Origin: Gammaproteobacteria bacterium
GTDB taxonomy: Bacteria; Pseudomonadota; Gammaproteobacteria; UBA1113
Direction of reading: 5' to 3'
Length of the DNA stretch: 50,250 nt
Assembly: GCA_020051155.1 (NCBI GenBank)
Contig: JAGVJK010000011.1
Location: 1-50,250, forward strand
The notes below the pieces were generated by a model, which worked only from the letters and a program-made list of their open reading frames with translations, ran no database searches and had not been told where the DNA came from. Positions within the stretch are counted from its first letter, which is position 1. Each line of letters starts with the position of its first letter. Of this stretch, positions 17,329 to 26,800 are shown piece after piece. The position numbers were made by a program, and so were the translations under genes.

Positions 17329-18006
17329 TTATCTCGCTAATAATAAGTGTAATCGATTACCAACTTGTTCCGCCCGATCGGCGATTTGGCTGGTGAGTGA
17401 AATGACTTCGTAGAGGAACATCGCATCAATCGGAGACAGTGTTTGCTCGATTTTAAAGAGTTCACTACGAACCTTGATTTGCAATTCATCGGTTTCATGT
17501 TCTGCTGCACCGATATCACGGATCATACTTTCTGCAATTGCTATTTCGCTACCACGAAATCCCGTTTCGAGTAATTCATCTAATTCATCGATGGCTTTAC
17601 GTGCAAGGGCTACGGTATTGAAGGAGCCTCTTAGTAATTCAACGAAGGATGCAGCAATCGCTTCTGGAATATGCATTTTGCGACCGACGATAATACCCGC
17701 AATGTCTTTAGCCGTATTGGCAATGCGATCTTGAACGGTGAGTAATTGTAAAATATCATCTCGCGCAACGGGTAAGAACAAACCTTTGTGTAAATGACCT
17801 CGCAAATCATTTTTGATTTCATCGGCTGCATGTTCTTGAGCGACAATTTGTTGCCGGCATTCTTCAGCGAGCGCCCAATTATGCTCGAGGACGGCTGCAA
17901 CAAAATCAAATAATAAACGTACGCATTCGTAGGCTTTTGCAATGTGATCCTGCAATGGCTTAATCGGTGAATGCCCGAACACTTCATATAATTGCCCTGG
18001 TGTCAT
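17329..18006 (-). CDS. DUF47/PhoU-like phosphate transport regulator
   Basis: 225 residues, predicted all-helical. This is the TIGR00153/DUF47 family, distant from PhoU, nearly always encoded next to PiT carriers and thought to modulate them. Landmarks are AVLEHNWALAEECRQQIVAQEHAADEIK cut by Asp/Glu-rich turns, LLTVQDRIANTAKDIAGI and an acidic IGAAEHETDELQIK segment like the metal-binding patches of PhoU. Start at ATG 18006. It is the promoter-proximal gene of the pair. Confidence 0.9.
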   Translation of the reverse strand: MTPGQLYEVFGHSPIKPLQDHIAKAYECVRLLFDFVAAVLEHNWALAEECRQQIVAQEHAADEIKNDLRGHLHKGLFLPVARDDILQLLTVQDRIANTAKDIAGIIVGRKMHIPEAIAASFVELLRGSFNTVALARKAIDELDELLETGFRGSEIAIAESMIRDIGAAEHETDELQIKVRSELFKIEQTLSPIDAMFLYEVISLTSQIADRAEQVGNRLHLLLAR

Positions 18007-18096
18007 CTTGCGGTTGTCCTGCTCTATTTTTGCTGCAAGTATATCGTATCCCCGAGGCGGTCACAATGTGACTTTTTTCTGCACCTTTCTTACGCT

Positions 18097-18180
18097 GTCA
18101 TCCCCGCGCAGGCGGGGACCCATCCTTGTATGAACTCCTGAGTTGCTATGAAAATGGGTCCCCGCCTGCGCGGGGATGAC
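18097..18180. repeat. Palindromic repeat family B with perfect 27-bp arms
   Basis: Positions 18097-18123 and 18154-18180 are perfect inverted copies (arms include ATCCCCGCGCAGGCGGGGAC), with a 30-base centre. It lies in the 244-base gap between sppA and the DUF47 gene. A second, cut-off copy begins at 50233 at the window edge. Sequences of this GC-rich type are widespread mobile palindromes in proteobacteria. The composition contrasts with the A+T-rich surroundings. Confidence 0.85.
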
Positions 18181-18250
18181 AATGTGAAGGTGCTGAAAGA
18201 GAGACGCACTTCCAAAATTTCAGCCCACACTTTCACAATCGCCTTCTTTC

Positions 18251-19204
18251 TTACTCCATACGGCTAACAGGAATTCCCAATCTTTCAGCAAAAGAGTTTG
18301 CAAATTCAGAGCTTATATTTGTGGTAAATTTAGACAACAATCCCGCTTGCTCCGTGTAATCCACCGTATTTTTTGCTTTAATCACATTGCGTGCAACATC
18401 GGAAACACTGCCGAAACCATCGGCTAATCCAATTTGCACCGCTTGTTGGCCAGTCCATGCTAATCCAGAAAACAGGAGAGGTGTTTCAATATTTAAACGG
18501 GAACCACGACCACTTTTGACGCTATCAATAAATTGCTGGTGAATAATTTCCAGCATCTGGTTAACGAAACCAACATCAATCTCTTTTAATGGTGAGAAGG
18601 GATCCATAAAACCTTTTTCAGAACCCGCGGTAAACAAGCGACGAGTGACGCCAAATTTTTTCATGATATCTACAAAGCCAAAACCATTCATCAAAACACC
18701 GATGGAACCCACTAAACTGGCTTTATCCACATAAATACTATCCGCCGCTGCGGCAATATAATAAGCACCAGAGGCGCAAGTGTCAGAACACACTGCATAG
18801 ACTTTTTTGTCAGGATAATTGTGTTTGAGACGGATAATCGTATCGTACACTTGACCCGATTGTACGGGGCTGCCGCCAGGACTATTAATGCTTAAAATGA
18901 TGCCTTTTACATTGTCTTCGGCAAAGGCATTTTCCAAACTTTTGTTGATATTCTCTGCACTAGCAGAGCTGCTATTGGAAATGGTGCCGTTAATTTTGAT
19001 GACGGCTGTATGGGGGCTCGTACGTTTGTAATAATCACTGGAATGTTTTGGCCAAAGAGCAAGCACAATAAAAAAGGCAATGATTAACCAGATCATGCGA
19101 AAGAAAATACGCCAACGACGACTGCGACGCTGCTCTTTCAGGTTCTCAGAGAGTAGAGAATAAAGCGCATCTTTTTGCCACTGTTCATCAGGCTGCTGGG
19201 ACAT
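18251..19204 (-). CDS. sppA: Signal peptide peptidase SppA, short type
   Basis: 317 residues, an S49-family inner-membrane serine protease that clears cleaved signal peptides. A basic N-terminus (RRSRRWR, 27-33) precedes one membrane span (about 34-51). The catalytic domain follows: SINSPGGSPVQSG, then DTCASGAYYIAAAAD with probable nucleophile Ser145, and TAGSEKGFMDPFSPL with the probable general base Lys197. It is the single-domain type as in Bacillus, not the 600-residue E. coli type. It is followed by the family B palindrome, and the DAHP synthase gene lies upstream in the same direction. Confidence 0.92.
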   Translation of the reverse strand: MSQQPDEQWQKDALYSLLSENLKEQRRSRRWRIFFRMIWLIIAFFIVLALWPKHSSDYYKRTSPHTAVIKINGTISNSSSASAENINKSLENAFAEDNVKGIILSINSPGGSPVQSGQVYDTIIRLKHNYPDKKVYAVCSDTCASGAYYIAAAADSIYVDKASLVGSIGVLMNGFGFVDIMKKFGVTRRLFTAGSEKGFMDPFSPLKEIDVGFVNQMLEIIHQQFIDSVKSGRGSRLNIETPLLFSGLAWTGQQAVQIGLADGFGSVSDVARNVIKAKNTVDYTEQAGLLSKFTTNISSEFANSFAERLGIPVSRME

Positions 19205-19259
19205 GAAGGTTAACCTTAAAAATTAAATCGCTCAGGGGCGAAGTATAGCAAAAAAAGGT

Positions 19260-20606
19260 TCAAAATGAAGAGCCGCCGCCTTTTTTAACAATTAGCATCG
19301 CCATTTCTAAGGCTTGCTCATAATTCAATCGTGGGTCTACCATGCTTTTATAACCTGACTTCAAATCCTCTTCGCGCACATCCGTCGCACCGCCGATGCA
19401 TTCGGTCACATCATCGCCTGTCATTTCAAAATGAATGCCGCCTAAAAAACTACCGCATTGATGATGTAATGCAAAGGCTTGCTGTAATTCAGAAAGAATA
19501 TCTTGAAAGTAACGCGTCTTATAACCAGAGGGCGTATTTTTTGTATTGCCATGCATGGGATCGCAAGACCACAAAACAGGCAATTTTGCTTTTTGCACAG
19601 CAGCAATTAAGGGCGGTAGTTTTTCCGCAATGTGCTCATGCCCGAAACGATGAATGAGAACAATTTTACCAGCCTCATTATCTGGATTAAGACGTTGGAT
19701 TAACGGAATCAGCCACTCAATCGTCATCGCTGGACCAATTTTTAACCCCACGGGATTAGCAATGCCACGCATATATTCAACGTGGCCGCTATCTAACTGC
19801 GCAGTGCGCATGCCGATCCACGGTAAATGCGTGGAAAGATTATACCAACGCTGATGTGGCTCAGAAAAACGAGTGAGAGCTGCTTCGTAGGGGAGTAACA
19901 ACGCTTCATGACTGGTAAAGAAATCAACTTGTTGTAAATTGGCCGCGTTGACTCCGGGAATGGTTTTAACGTAATCAATAGCATCGCCAATGGTGTGTGC
20001 TAAATCGAGATATTGTTGCGCCATGGGAGATTTTTTTACAAAATCTAACTCCCAACTTTCTGGATGTTGTAAATCGGCAAAACCACCATCGATCAGTGCA
20101 CGCAAGTAATTTAATGTTAACGCAGAATAATGATAACCACTTAACATGCGTTCTGGATCCGCCTGTCTGGCAGTCGCAGTAAAATTGACATCATTCACAA
20201 TATCGCCACGATAGCTGGGTAGCTCAATACCATTTTGCGTTTCACTCGGTGAAGAGCGGGGCTTTGCATATTGGCCAGCAATGCGCCCTACACGAATCAC
20301 AGGTTTTCTTAGACCATAAGTTAAAATTAAACTCATTTGCAATAAAATTTTTAATTTATCGGTAATGGACTCGGCTTTGCAATCGGCGAAGCTTTCAGCG
20401 CAATCACCGCCCTGCAATAGAAAATACTGGCCTTTTTGCGCTTCAGCTAATTGTGCTTTTAATTTCTTGATTTCGAATTCAGAAACCAACGGCGGCAAAG
20501 CTTCTAAGCGAGCACAAACAGAAGTAACCTCTTTGGCAGAGGGATACTCAGGTTGTTGGGTACTGGTTTTTGTTTGCCAACTGGCAGGGGACCATGGGTT
20601 TATCAT
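19260..20606 (-). CDS. 3-deoxy-7-phosphoheptulonate synthase, class II
   Basis: 448 residues, class II (plant/mycobacterial-type) DAHP synthase, which joins PEP and erythrose-4-phosphate to start aromatic amino acid synthesis. Diagnostic motifs are LLQGGDCAESFADC, RVGRIAGQYAKPRS, PSYRGDIVN, GEs-equivalent STHLPWIGMRT and SCDPMHGNT. The length agrees with bacterial class II enzymes. Enterobacteria use class I enzymes, so this is a lineage marker. It is transcribed away from hfq. Tryptophan produced through this pathway could supply the halogenase-like protein encoded 9 kb away, but that is speculation. Confidence 0.94.
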   Translation of the reverse strand: MINPWSPASWQTKTSTQQPEYPSAKEVTSVCARLEALPPLVSEFEIKKLKAQLAEAQKGQYFLLQGGDCAESFADCKAESITDKLKILLQMSLILTYGLRKPVIRVGRIAGQYAKPRSSPSETQNGIELPSYRGDIVNDVNFTATARQADPERMLSGYHYSALTLNYLRALIDGGFADLQHPESWELDFVKKSPMAQQYLDLAHTIGDAIDYVKTIPGVNAANLQQVDFFTSHEALLLPYEAALTRFSEPHQRWYNLSTHLPWIGMRTAQLDSGHVEYMRGIANPVGLKIGPAMTIEWLIPLIQRLNPDNEAGKIVLIHRFGHEHIAEKLPPLIAAVQKAKLPVLWSCDPMHGNTKNTPSGYKTRYFQDILSELQQAFALHHQCGSFLGGIHFEMTGDDVTECIGGATDVREEDLKSGYKSMVDPRLNYEQALEMAMLIVKKGGGSSF

Positions 20607-20841
20607 TGCTACATAACTCGTTGAAAATTTCTGTCATTATAGTGAACAATTGAGTTGAGCACTAGCAACCATTGCAAAAAATAATGGAGAATTTTTAAAT
20701 GTTTCTTTTATGGGGCACAAAGACCGTGCTAAACTTCCCATACTTTGCGTCGTCACCCCTTGTGGAATAAAACGTCAAAGGGTAGTAGTGTAAAGTATAG
20801 TGATGGCAATTTAGTCAACCTATCAGTCTCAACCGAGCATT

Positions 20842-20975
20842 AGGGACGTGTCTGAAATAACTTTCCACGTTGGTATACACCGTTGATCTTAGCTTGAGAG
20901 TGTTTCAATTTTGAAACCTGCAAAGGGACAATAGGACAATGCCAGGGCTGAAGAAGTAATTTCAGACACGTTCCT
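20842..20975. repeat. MITE-like element with 22-bp terminal inverted repeats (family D)
   Basis: Arms 20842-20863 and 20954-20975 (AGGGACGTGTCTGAAAT ... ATTTCAGACACGTTCCT) match except for two bases. The interior of about 90 bases is unpaired and noncoding. TA dinucleotides flank both ends (TTagg ... cctTA), which could be a target-site duplication. It lies in the 393-base gap between the divergent DAHP synthase and hfq genes, directly before the hfq ribosome site. The rest of that gap (20607-20841) has no gene that I can see and presumably holds the hfq promoter. Confidence 0.75.
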
Positions 20976-20999
20976 TAGGGAATAATAAGGAGAAAGGAA

Positions 21000-21254
21000 A
21001 TGTCGAAGGGGCAAACGTTACAAGACCCTTTTTTAAACGCGCTGCGAAAAGAGAAAATGCCAGTGGCCATCTATTTGGTCAATGGAATTAAGCTCCAAGG
21101 ACAAATTGATTCCTTTGATCAATTCGTCGTTTTATTGAAAAATTCAGTTAATCAACTGGTCTATAAGCATGCTATTTCAACAATAGTTCCTTCAAGAAGT
21201 GTGAAGCTTCCATGCACTATAGAAGATGAGGAAGCTGTTGCTATTGAAGCCTAG
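21000..21254 (+). CDS. hfq: RNA chaperone Hfq
   Basis: 84 residues, the Sm-like hexamer that pairs small RNAs with mRNAs. The Sm1 motif ([19 protein letters not shown]) and the Sm2 motif ([11 protein letters not shown]) are complete, and [12 protein letters not shown] is the proximal-face N-terminus. The C-terminal tail is short and acidic ([13 protein letters not shown]), shorter than in E. coli. AAGGAGAAAGGA precedes the ATG. miaA, usually just upstream, is absent; a palindromic element and a divergent gene lie there instead. hflX follows after 92 bases. Confidence 0.97.
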   Translation: MSKGQTLQDPFLNALRKEKMPVAIYLVNGIKLQGQIDSFDQFVVLLKNSVNQLVYKHAISTIVPSRSVKLPCTIEDEEAVAIEA

Positions 21255-21346
21255 CGGCGTGCCTGAGAAATCGGAAGGGGGAAAAGCAGCGCATTTTCCC
21301 TCTTCATTGTTCCGCGAAGGCGTTAACATCATGTGTGAGGTGAGTT

Positions 21347-22624
21347 TTGTTTGAGCGCCCAAAGGGGGGTGAATTAGCACTGTTGGTTCATGTGGATTTT
21401 GCCTTCGGCAAGAACCAAGAGGAACTAGAAGAGTTTCAGCAATTAGTGGCTTCTGCGGGTGCCACTGCCATGAGAACGATCCACTCCGCCTGCAAAACAC
21501 CCCATGCAAAATATTTTTTAGGTAGCGGTAAAGCTGAAGAAATTCAGCAAATCATTCAAGCAGAAAATGTCGAGTTAGTCATTATCAACAGTGCCTTGTC
21601 GCCAGCACAACAACGTAATTTAGAAGCCTTATTCCAATGCAGAGTGGTAGACAGAATTGGTTTGATCCTTGATATTTTTGCACAACGAGCGCGGACCTTT
21701 GAAGGAAAGCTGCAAGTAGAATTAGCACAATTACAACATTTATCGACGCGATTAGTGCGAGGTTGGACGCACTTGGAACGACAAAAAGGTGGTATCGGTT
21801 TACGAGGTCCTGGCGAAACGCAATTAGAATCGGATCGCCGATTGATTTCCGATCGGATCAAAACTATCAAAAAACGATTAGAAAAAGTTGAAAGCCAACG
21901 TATACAAAATCGTAAGTCGCGACAAAAGGCTCATCTTCCTACTATTGCATTGGTGGGATATACCAATGCGGGAAAATCCACGTTATTTAATCAATTAACA
22001 GATGGCAGTGTTTATACTGCCGATCAATTATTTGCAACCTTAGATCCAACGTTACGACGTTTAAACATTCACGGTTTAGGGCAAGCGGTCTTAGCAGACA
22101 CCGTCGGTTTTATTCGTCATTTACCCCACGAGTTAGTTGATGCCTTTCGTGCGACCTTAGAAGAAACCTGCCAAGCAGATTTATTATTACATGTAGTAGA
22201 TGCCCATGATGAAAAACGTAAATTACATATTGAGCAAGTGACACAAGTATTAGAAGAGATTGGTGCACAGGATGTGCCTTGTCTTTTGGTATACAACAAG
22301 ATTGATTTAGTGGAAGGGGCAGAGCCTTGTATTAAGCGTAATGATCAACAACAGATTCGGCGGGTATTGGTATCCGCAGCGACGGGGCAAGGCATGGATT
22401 TGCTGCATACAGCCATTGCAGAAGTATTACAGGGAGAAATGCATTATCAAACCTTGTGCTTGTCGAGCAAAGATTCTAAGTTGCGTGCACATCTCTATGA
22501 GATGGGCGCAGTGATCACAGAACACTTAGATGAGGAAGGGCACTTTTTTTTGACTATTTGTTTACCGAAACATGAGTATGAACGATTAAATACACAGGGC
22601 TTATTGCCAGACATAGCAGAGTAA
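21347..22624 (+). CDS. hflX: Ribosome-splitting GTPase HflX
   Basis: 425 residues, an Obg-HflX superfamily GTPase that splits stalled or stress-inactivated ribosomes. The N-terminal HflX domain has the glycine-rich ERQKGGIGLRGPGETQLE. The G domain has G1 GYTNAGKSTL, G3 DTVGFIRHLP and G4 NKID. The TTG start at 21347 is preferred because the protein then begins MFERPKGGELALLVHV, matching the family start, and GAGGTGAG lies just upstream. It is the second gene of the hfq-hflX-hflK-hflC block. Confidence 0.95.
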   Translation: MFERPKGGELALLVHVDFAFGKNQEELEEFQQLVASAGATAMRTIHSACKTPHAKYFLGSGKAEEIQQIIQAENVELVIINSALSPAQQRNLEALFQCRVVDRIGLILDIFAQRARTFEGKLQVELAQLQHLSTRLVRGWTHLERQKGGIGLRGPGETQLESDRRLISDRIKTIKKRLEKVESQRIQNRKSRQKAHLPTIALVGYTNAGKSTLFNQLTDGSVYTADQLFATLDPTLRRLNIHGLGQAVLADTVGFIRHLPHELVDAFRATLEETCQADLLLHVVDAHDEKRKLHIEQVTQVLEEIGAQDVPCLLVYNKIDLVEGAEPCIKRNDQQQIRRVLVSAATGQGMDLLHTAIAEVLQGEMHYQTLCLSSKDSKLRAHLYEMGAVITEHLDEEGHFFLTICLPKHEYERLNTQGLLPDIAE

Positions 22625-22668
22625 CTTAAGATGATTGACAGTATATAGTTTTTGTAAGGGGAATGACG

Positions 22669-23883
22669 ATGGCTTGGAACGAGCCGAACGATAATAACAG
22701 CAAGGATCCATGGGGACGCCCGAAGAAACCTCAGGGCCCACCAGAGCTGGATAAAGTTTTAAAAAGTTTACAGCAAAAACTGGAATCAATACTCGGTAAA
22801 AAAACTACCACACCACCTGGTGAGCCGGGAGCGCCTGCGAGCCCCACATCATCTTCCTTTGCTGGTATTACCGTAGCGGCCATTGTGCTTCTCGTTTGGT
22901 TTCTTTCCGGCATTTATATTGTCAAACCAGCAGAACAAGCGGTTGTATTGAGATTAGGAAAATACAGTGACACCGTGAACGAAGGTCCACATTGGGCACC
23001 ACGGTTTATTGATTCTGTGTCTAAAGTGGATGTTCAAAAAATCTATCCTTACACCTATACCTCTGACATGTTAACCAAAGATGAAAACATCGTAACGGTG
23101 ACAGTGTCGGTGCAATATCGTGTGATCAATGCAAGAAATTATCTATTTGATGTGGTGGACCCAGTGGTGACTTTGCAAGAAGCAACCGCGAGTGCTCTGC
23201 GTCAAGTCATTGGTAATACGACGCTCGATGATGTGTTAACCTCTGGACGAGAGTTGGTTAGACAACAAGTCCAAGTGCAGTTAGAAGAAATTTTGCGACA
23301 ATACAAAATCGGTATTACCGTGTCTGATGTTGCATTACAGCCTGCAAAAGCACCGGAGCAAGTCAAAGAAGCCTTTGATGATGCAATTAAAGCTGAGCAA
23401 GATAGAGAGCGTTACATCAATCAAGCACAAGCTTATTTAGAACAAAAAGTTGCATTGGCTACCGGAACGCAAAAGCGCATCTTAGCGGGTGCAGGTGCTT
23501 ATCAACAACAAGTCGTGTTGAATTCCCAAGGGGAAACGGCACGTTATTTAGCTATGTTGCCACAATATCAGCAAGCGCCAGAGGTGACGCGTGAGCGTTT
23601 GTACATTGGTGCATTGGAAGATGTGCTATCTAATAGCAGTAAAATTTTTGTCGATGCACAAAAAGGAAATAATTTGTTATTGGGCGTGCCATTGCAGCAG
23701 TTGATTGCGCAAACCGTTAATGCAACATCGGCAACGACAGTGATACCCCCTTTAACATCTTCCAGCAATGAAGCGACCACCACGAATAAAGATGACGTAG
23801 CAAGTAATTTTTCGAGTGGACAGGGGGAGGATACCCCATCTAATTCATCACGCTATTCTGAGCGTACAGGACGAGGGGGATAA
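22669..23883 (+). CDS. hflK: FtsH protease modulator HflK
   Basis: 404 residues from ATG 22669, which lies about 7 bases after AAGGGGAA; the ATG six bases earlier is too close to that site. The N-terminal cytoplasmic stretch opens MAWNEPNDNNSKDPWGRPKK, as in the family. A membrane span lies at about residues 66-85 and a periplasmic SPFH/prohibitin domain follows (KPAEQAVVLRLGKYSDTVNEG and the LRQVIGNTTLDDVLTSGR region). The C-terminal tail is Ser/Thr-rich. It forms the large HflKC cage around FtsH at the inner membrane. Next to hflC with a 2-base gap. Confidence 0.96.
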   Translation: MAWNEPNDNNSKDPWGRPKKPQGPPELDKVLKSLQQKLESILGKKTTTPPGEPGAPASPTSSSFAGITVAAIVLLVWFLSGIYIVKPAEQAVVLRLGKYSDTVNEGPHWAPRFIDSVSKVDVQKIYPYTYTSDMLTKDENIVTVTVSVQYRVINARNYLFDVVDPVVTLQEATASALRQVIGNTTLDDVLTSGRELVRQQVQVQLEEILRQYKIGITVSDVALQPAKAPEQVKEAFDDAIKAEQDRERYINQAQAYLEQKVALATGTQKRILAGAGAYQQQVVLNSQGETARYLAMLPQYQQAPEVTRERLYIGALEDVLSNSSKIFVDAQKGNNLLLGVPLQQLIAQTVNATSATTVIPPLTSSSNEATTTNKDDVASNFSSGQGEDTPSNSSRYSERTGRGG

Positions 23884-23885
23884 TC

Positions 23886-24785
23886 ATGTCAACACGAGCT
23901 AAAACCATTTTAATTATATTCTTGCTTGTGCTGTTGGCACTCTTTTCCTTCTGTTATACGGTAACAGAGGGTTCACGAGCCTTGGTGCTGCGCTTGGGTA
24001 AATTACGAAGTGTGGGGCGTGATAATGTCACTTATATTGCGAAACCCGGATTACATGTCAAACTGCCATTGTTGGATCGAGTGAAAATGTTTGATATTCG
24101 TTTGCAAAACATGGACATTAAATCTTCGCCTATTGTAACAGCCAACAAAAAAAATGTGATTGTTGATTATTATGTGCGTTGGGAAATTTCTGATGTACCT
24201 CTGTTTTATAAACGTACCAGTGGTGATGTGCAACAAGCGCAAACTTTGTTGGAACAGCAATTAAATGATGCGTTGCGCGCACAATTTGGACGACGAGATA
24301 TTAGCGAAGTTGTATCAGATGCTCGCTCAGTCATTATGACGGCGTTAAAACAACAAGCAAAACAAGGTGCAGAACGTTTGGGCATTCGAGTGGTGGATGT
24401 TCGAATCAAAGGTATTGATTTGCCGCAGGAAGTGAGCGGATCCGTGTTTGAACGAATGCGAGCTGAACGTTTTAAAGTAGCAACAGAATTACGTGCAAAA
24501 GGTCGTGCTGATGGCGAAGCGATCCGCGCGAACGCTGATGGGCAATTTACAGTAATTGTTGCTCAGGCAAAGGCAGATGCTAATAAATTACGTGCCGCAG
24601 GGGATGAGCAAGCTGCGAAAATCTATTCGCAAGCCTATAGCAAAAATCCAGAGTTCTACGCGTTTTATCGTAGCATGGATGCTTACGTGAAAACCTTTAG
24701 CAACAAACAAGATGTCTTATTGTTAACGCCGGATAGTGATTTCTTGCGTTACTTTAATAACAATAAAGGGCAGAAGACGAAGTAA
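23886..24785 (+). CDS. hflC: FtsH protease modulator HflC
   Basis: 299 residues, partner of HflK. One N-terminal membrane span (about 6-23) is followed by the SPFH domain (TEGSRALVLRLGKL, FGRRDISEVVSDAR, GIRVVDVRIKGIDLPQEV) and a helical ERMRAERFKVATELRAKG stretch typical of HflC. Length is normal. In many gammaproteobacteria purA follows closely. Here the backbone is interrupted immediately after this gene by a palindrome and an exporter/halogenase block. Confidence 0.96.
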   Translation: MSTRAKTILIIFLLVLLALFSFCYTVTEGSRALVLRLGKLRSVGRDNVTYIAKPGLHVKLPLLDRVKMFDIRLQNMDIKSSPIVTANKKNVIVDYYVRWEISDVPLFYKRTSGDVQQAQTLLEQQLNDALRAQFGRRDISEVVSDARSVIMTALKQQAKQGAERLGIRVVDVRIKGIDLPQEVSGSVFERMRAERFKVATELRAKGRADGEAIRANADGQFTVIVAQAKADANKLRAAGDEQAAKIYSQAYSKNPEFYAFYRSMDAYVKTFSNKQDVLLLTPDSDFLRYFNNNKGQKTK

Positions 24786-24807
24786 GTCTCTCGCCTGTCA
24801 TCCCGAT

Positions 24808-24925
24808 TATCCCCTCGCCCGCTAAGTCATATCGCGGGAGAGGGTTAGGGAGAGGGTCACGAGCAATCCCCTCTCCCCGAAAAAGATTTGCACCCTTTTA
24901 ATTTTTCTTGCGGGGCGAGGGGATA
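24808..24925. repeat. Palindromic repeat between hflC and the exporter genes (family F)
   Basis: Outer arms 24808-24822 and 24910-24925 (TATCCCCTCGCCCGC and its complement with one inserted G) enclose further CCCTCTCC / GGAGAGGG complements, so a branched hairpin can form. It resembles family A in its CCCTC / GAGGG theme but is a distinct sequence. It fills most of the 184-base gap after hflC and may act as the transcription break between the conserved operon and the accessory genes. Confidence 0.65.
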
Positions 24926-24969
24926 GGATAAGAGTTTTTGCACCCTCCGAAGGTATAAAAGGAACAAGC

Positions 24970-26106
24970 ATGGATGGTTTGTTACAAATTGCTCTTAAAT
25001 TATTGGCGAATGATAAAGGAAAGTTTTTCACGCTAATTCTCGGCATTACCTTTGCCGTATTTTTAATGATGCAAATGACGGCAGTTTTTTCTGGTGTCAT
25101 GCATCGTTCTGCGGCTACTATTTATAATATAGGCGCTAAGCTTTGGGTCATGGATCCTTCCATCAACATCCAACCGGATAATATCCCACTACCTAGTTAT
25201 GTTTTGGATGCAGTGAGAAGCATTGATGGAGTGAAGTATGCTGTTCCGCTATTTTCAGGTAGTGGCCTTGTAAAATTAGGTGATGGCAAATATCAAGCAA
25301 CCAATATTGTGGGTCTAGATGACGCAACGTTATTTGGCAGACCTGAGCTCTTAGAGGGCGATATTTTCAATATTTATAATAATGACGCTTATGTCGTCGT
25401 AAAAGATGCACAATACCGTAAACTCAATGCACCGAAAATAGGAACAACCTTTGAGGTGAATGATCATCGGGGCGTTGTTGTTGGGATTGCAAAAGCTTTT
25501 GTGAGTGGATTATTTGGTACTCCAACGCTATACACGACATATAAACGAGCGATTGCTGATTTACCCACGACACGTTTTACAATGAGTTATGTTTTAGTCG
25601 AACCGAAAAACACCAGTGATATTAGTGCTATCAAAAAACAAGTTCAAAAACTCGGTTATATGGCTCTTACACAAGATGAATTTACCACAAAAAATAAAAA
25701 TTATTATCTTTATAGAACGGGGCTAGGAACGAACATCTTAATCATGACTCTTATTAGCGTCGTCGTTGGACTTGCTATTGCAGGGCAAACTTTTTATACA
25801 TTCATTTTAGAAAATAGTGAAGAGTTTGGAGCATTAAAAGCCATTGGCGCAAAAAAAGCAGAGTTAATTAGCATGATTTTATTTCAATCCACGGTCGTAG
25901 GTTTTTTAGGATATGGCTTTGGTGTTTTGATTTCATCCACAGTAATTGCCTTGGCAAAACTTAGACTACCAGAATATGCTTCCTTAGTAACATATACAAA
26001 TTTAGGATTTGCTTTTGTTCTGGTCTTGTTAATCATTGCTTTCTCTAGCTATTTAGGTATCAGAAAAGTTATAAAAATTGATCCGTTTGATATCTTCAGA
26101 GGTTAA
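24970..26106 (+). CDS. ABC exporter permease, DevC/MacB-like
   Basis: 378 residues with an FtsX/MacB topology. One N-terminal span (about 20-42, FFTLILGITFAVFLMMQM) is followed by a large extracytoplasmic domain (about 45-255) and three C-terminal spans, with the conserved SEEFGALKAIGAKKAEL cytoplasmic loop between the first two. This arrangement fits the DevC-type permease of tripartite DevBCA exporters. The ATPase gene begins 1 base after its stop. Substrate unknown. Confidence 0.88.
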   Translation: MDGLLQIALKLLANDKGKFFTLILGITFAVFLMMQMTAVFSGVMHRSAATIYNIGAKLWVMDPSINIQPDNIPLPSYVLDAVRSIDGVKYAVPLFSGSGLVKLGDGKYQATNIVGLDDATLFGRPELLEGDIFNIYNNDAYVVVKDAQYRKLNAPKIGTTFEVNDHRGVVVGIAKAFVSGLFGTPTLYTTYKRAIADLPTTRFTMSYVLVEPKNTSDISAIKKQVQKLGYMALTQDEFTTKNKNYYLYRTGLGTNILIMTLISVVVGLAIAGQTFYTFILENSEEFGALKAIGAKKAELISMILFQSTVVGFLGYGFGVLISSTVIALAKLRLPEYASLVTYTNLGFAFVLVLLIIAFSSYLGIRKVIKIDPFDIFRG

Positions 26107-26107
26107 A

Positions 26108-26800
26108 ATGATTCTTCAAGCAAAAAATATTGTGAAATGGTTTGGAGAGGCAGAAAATAAAACCTATGCACTCAATGGTGTAGATATTGATTTAAACTAT
26201 GGTGAAATGCTCTATATTGTCGGGCCCTCCGGTTCAGGAAAAACAACTTTACTGAGTATTCTCTCGGGAATTTTGCGGCCGAATGAAGGTTCCGTTACCA
26301 TCAAGGGGAAAAAAATATGGCAATTGACAGATGATGAGTTAACGAGCTTTAGATTGCAATCCATAGGTTTTGTCTTCCAAGATTTTCATTTATTTAGCCG
26401 ACTTACTAGCAAAGAAAATGTCGCGATTCCATTGATTTTAAAAAAAGTACCATGGAAAGAATCATTGGCAGAAGCAGCTAAAGCACTAGAGATTGTAGGA
26501 ATGCAACATCGAGTTGATTTACCACCTTATAAGTTGAGCATTGGCGAACAACAACGTGTTGCTATTGCTAGAGCTATTATCACGAAACCGGACTTACTAG
26601 TGCTAGATGAACCGACAGCATCACTCGACGGCGAAACGGGTAAAAAAGTTATTTCCTTTATTCGGGAAAATATCTTGAACGAAAAGCATGCCATTATCGT
26701 AGTAACACATGATAATAGAATTTATAATTTTGCAAGTCGTATTGTCAGAATGGAAGATGGAAAATGTATTGAAGGAATGAAAAGCGAAAATGAAAATTAA
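26108..26800 (+). CDS. ABC exporter ATP-binding protein, DevA/LolD-like
   Basis: 230 residues from ATG 26108, which lies just past the permease stop; an upstream in-frame start (26078) would sit inside the permease gene. All ABC elements are present: Walker A GPSGSGKTT, Q-loop FQDF, signature LSIGEQQRVAIARA, Walker B LLVLDEPTASLD and H-loop VTHD. It belongs to the MacB/LolD/DevA group that powers mechanotransmission exporters. Its end overlaps the adaptor gene by 11 bases. Confidence 0.93.
   Translation: MILQAKNIVKWFGEAENKTYALNGVDIDLNYGEMLYIVGPSGSGKTTLLSILSGILRPNEGSVTIKGKKIWQLTDDELTSFRLQSIGFVFQDFHLFSRLTSKENVAIPLILKKVPWKESLAEAAKALEIVGMQHRVDLPPYKLSIGEQQRVAIARAIITKPDLLVLDEPTASLDGETGKKVISFIRENILNEKHAIIVVTHDNRIYNFASRIVRMEDGKCIEGMKSENEN

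Noticed and set aside
21270..21300. GGGAAAA ... TTTTCCC hairpin between hfq and hflX as a terminator
   Set aside because: No T-run follows, and hfq-hflX are commonly co-transcribed, so a true stop is doubtful.
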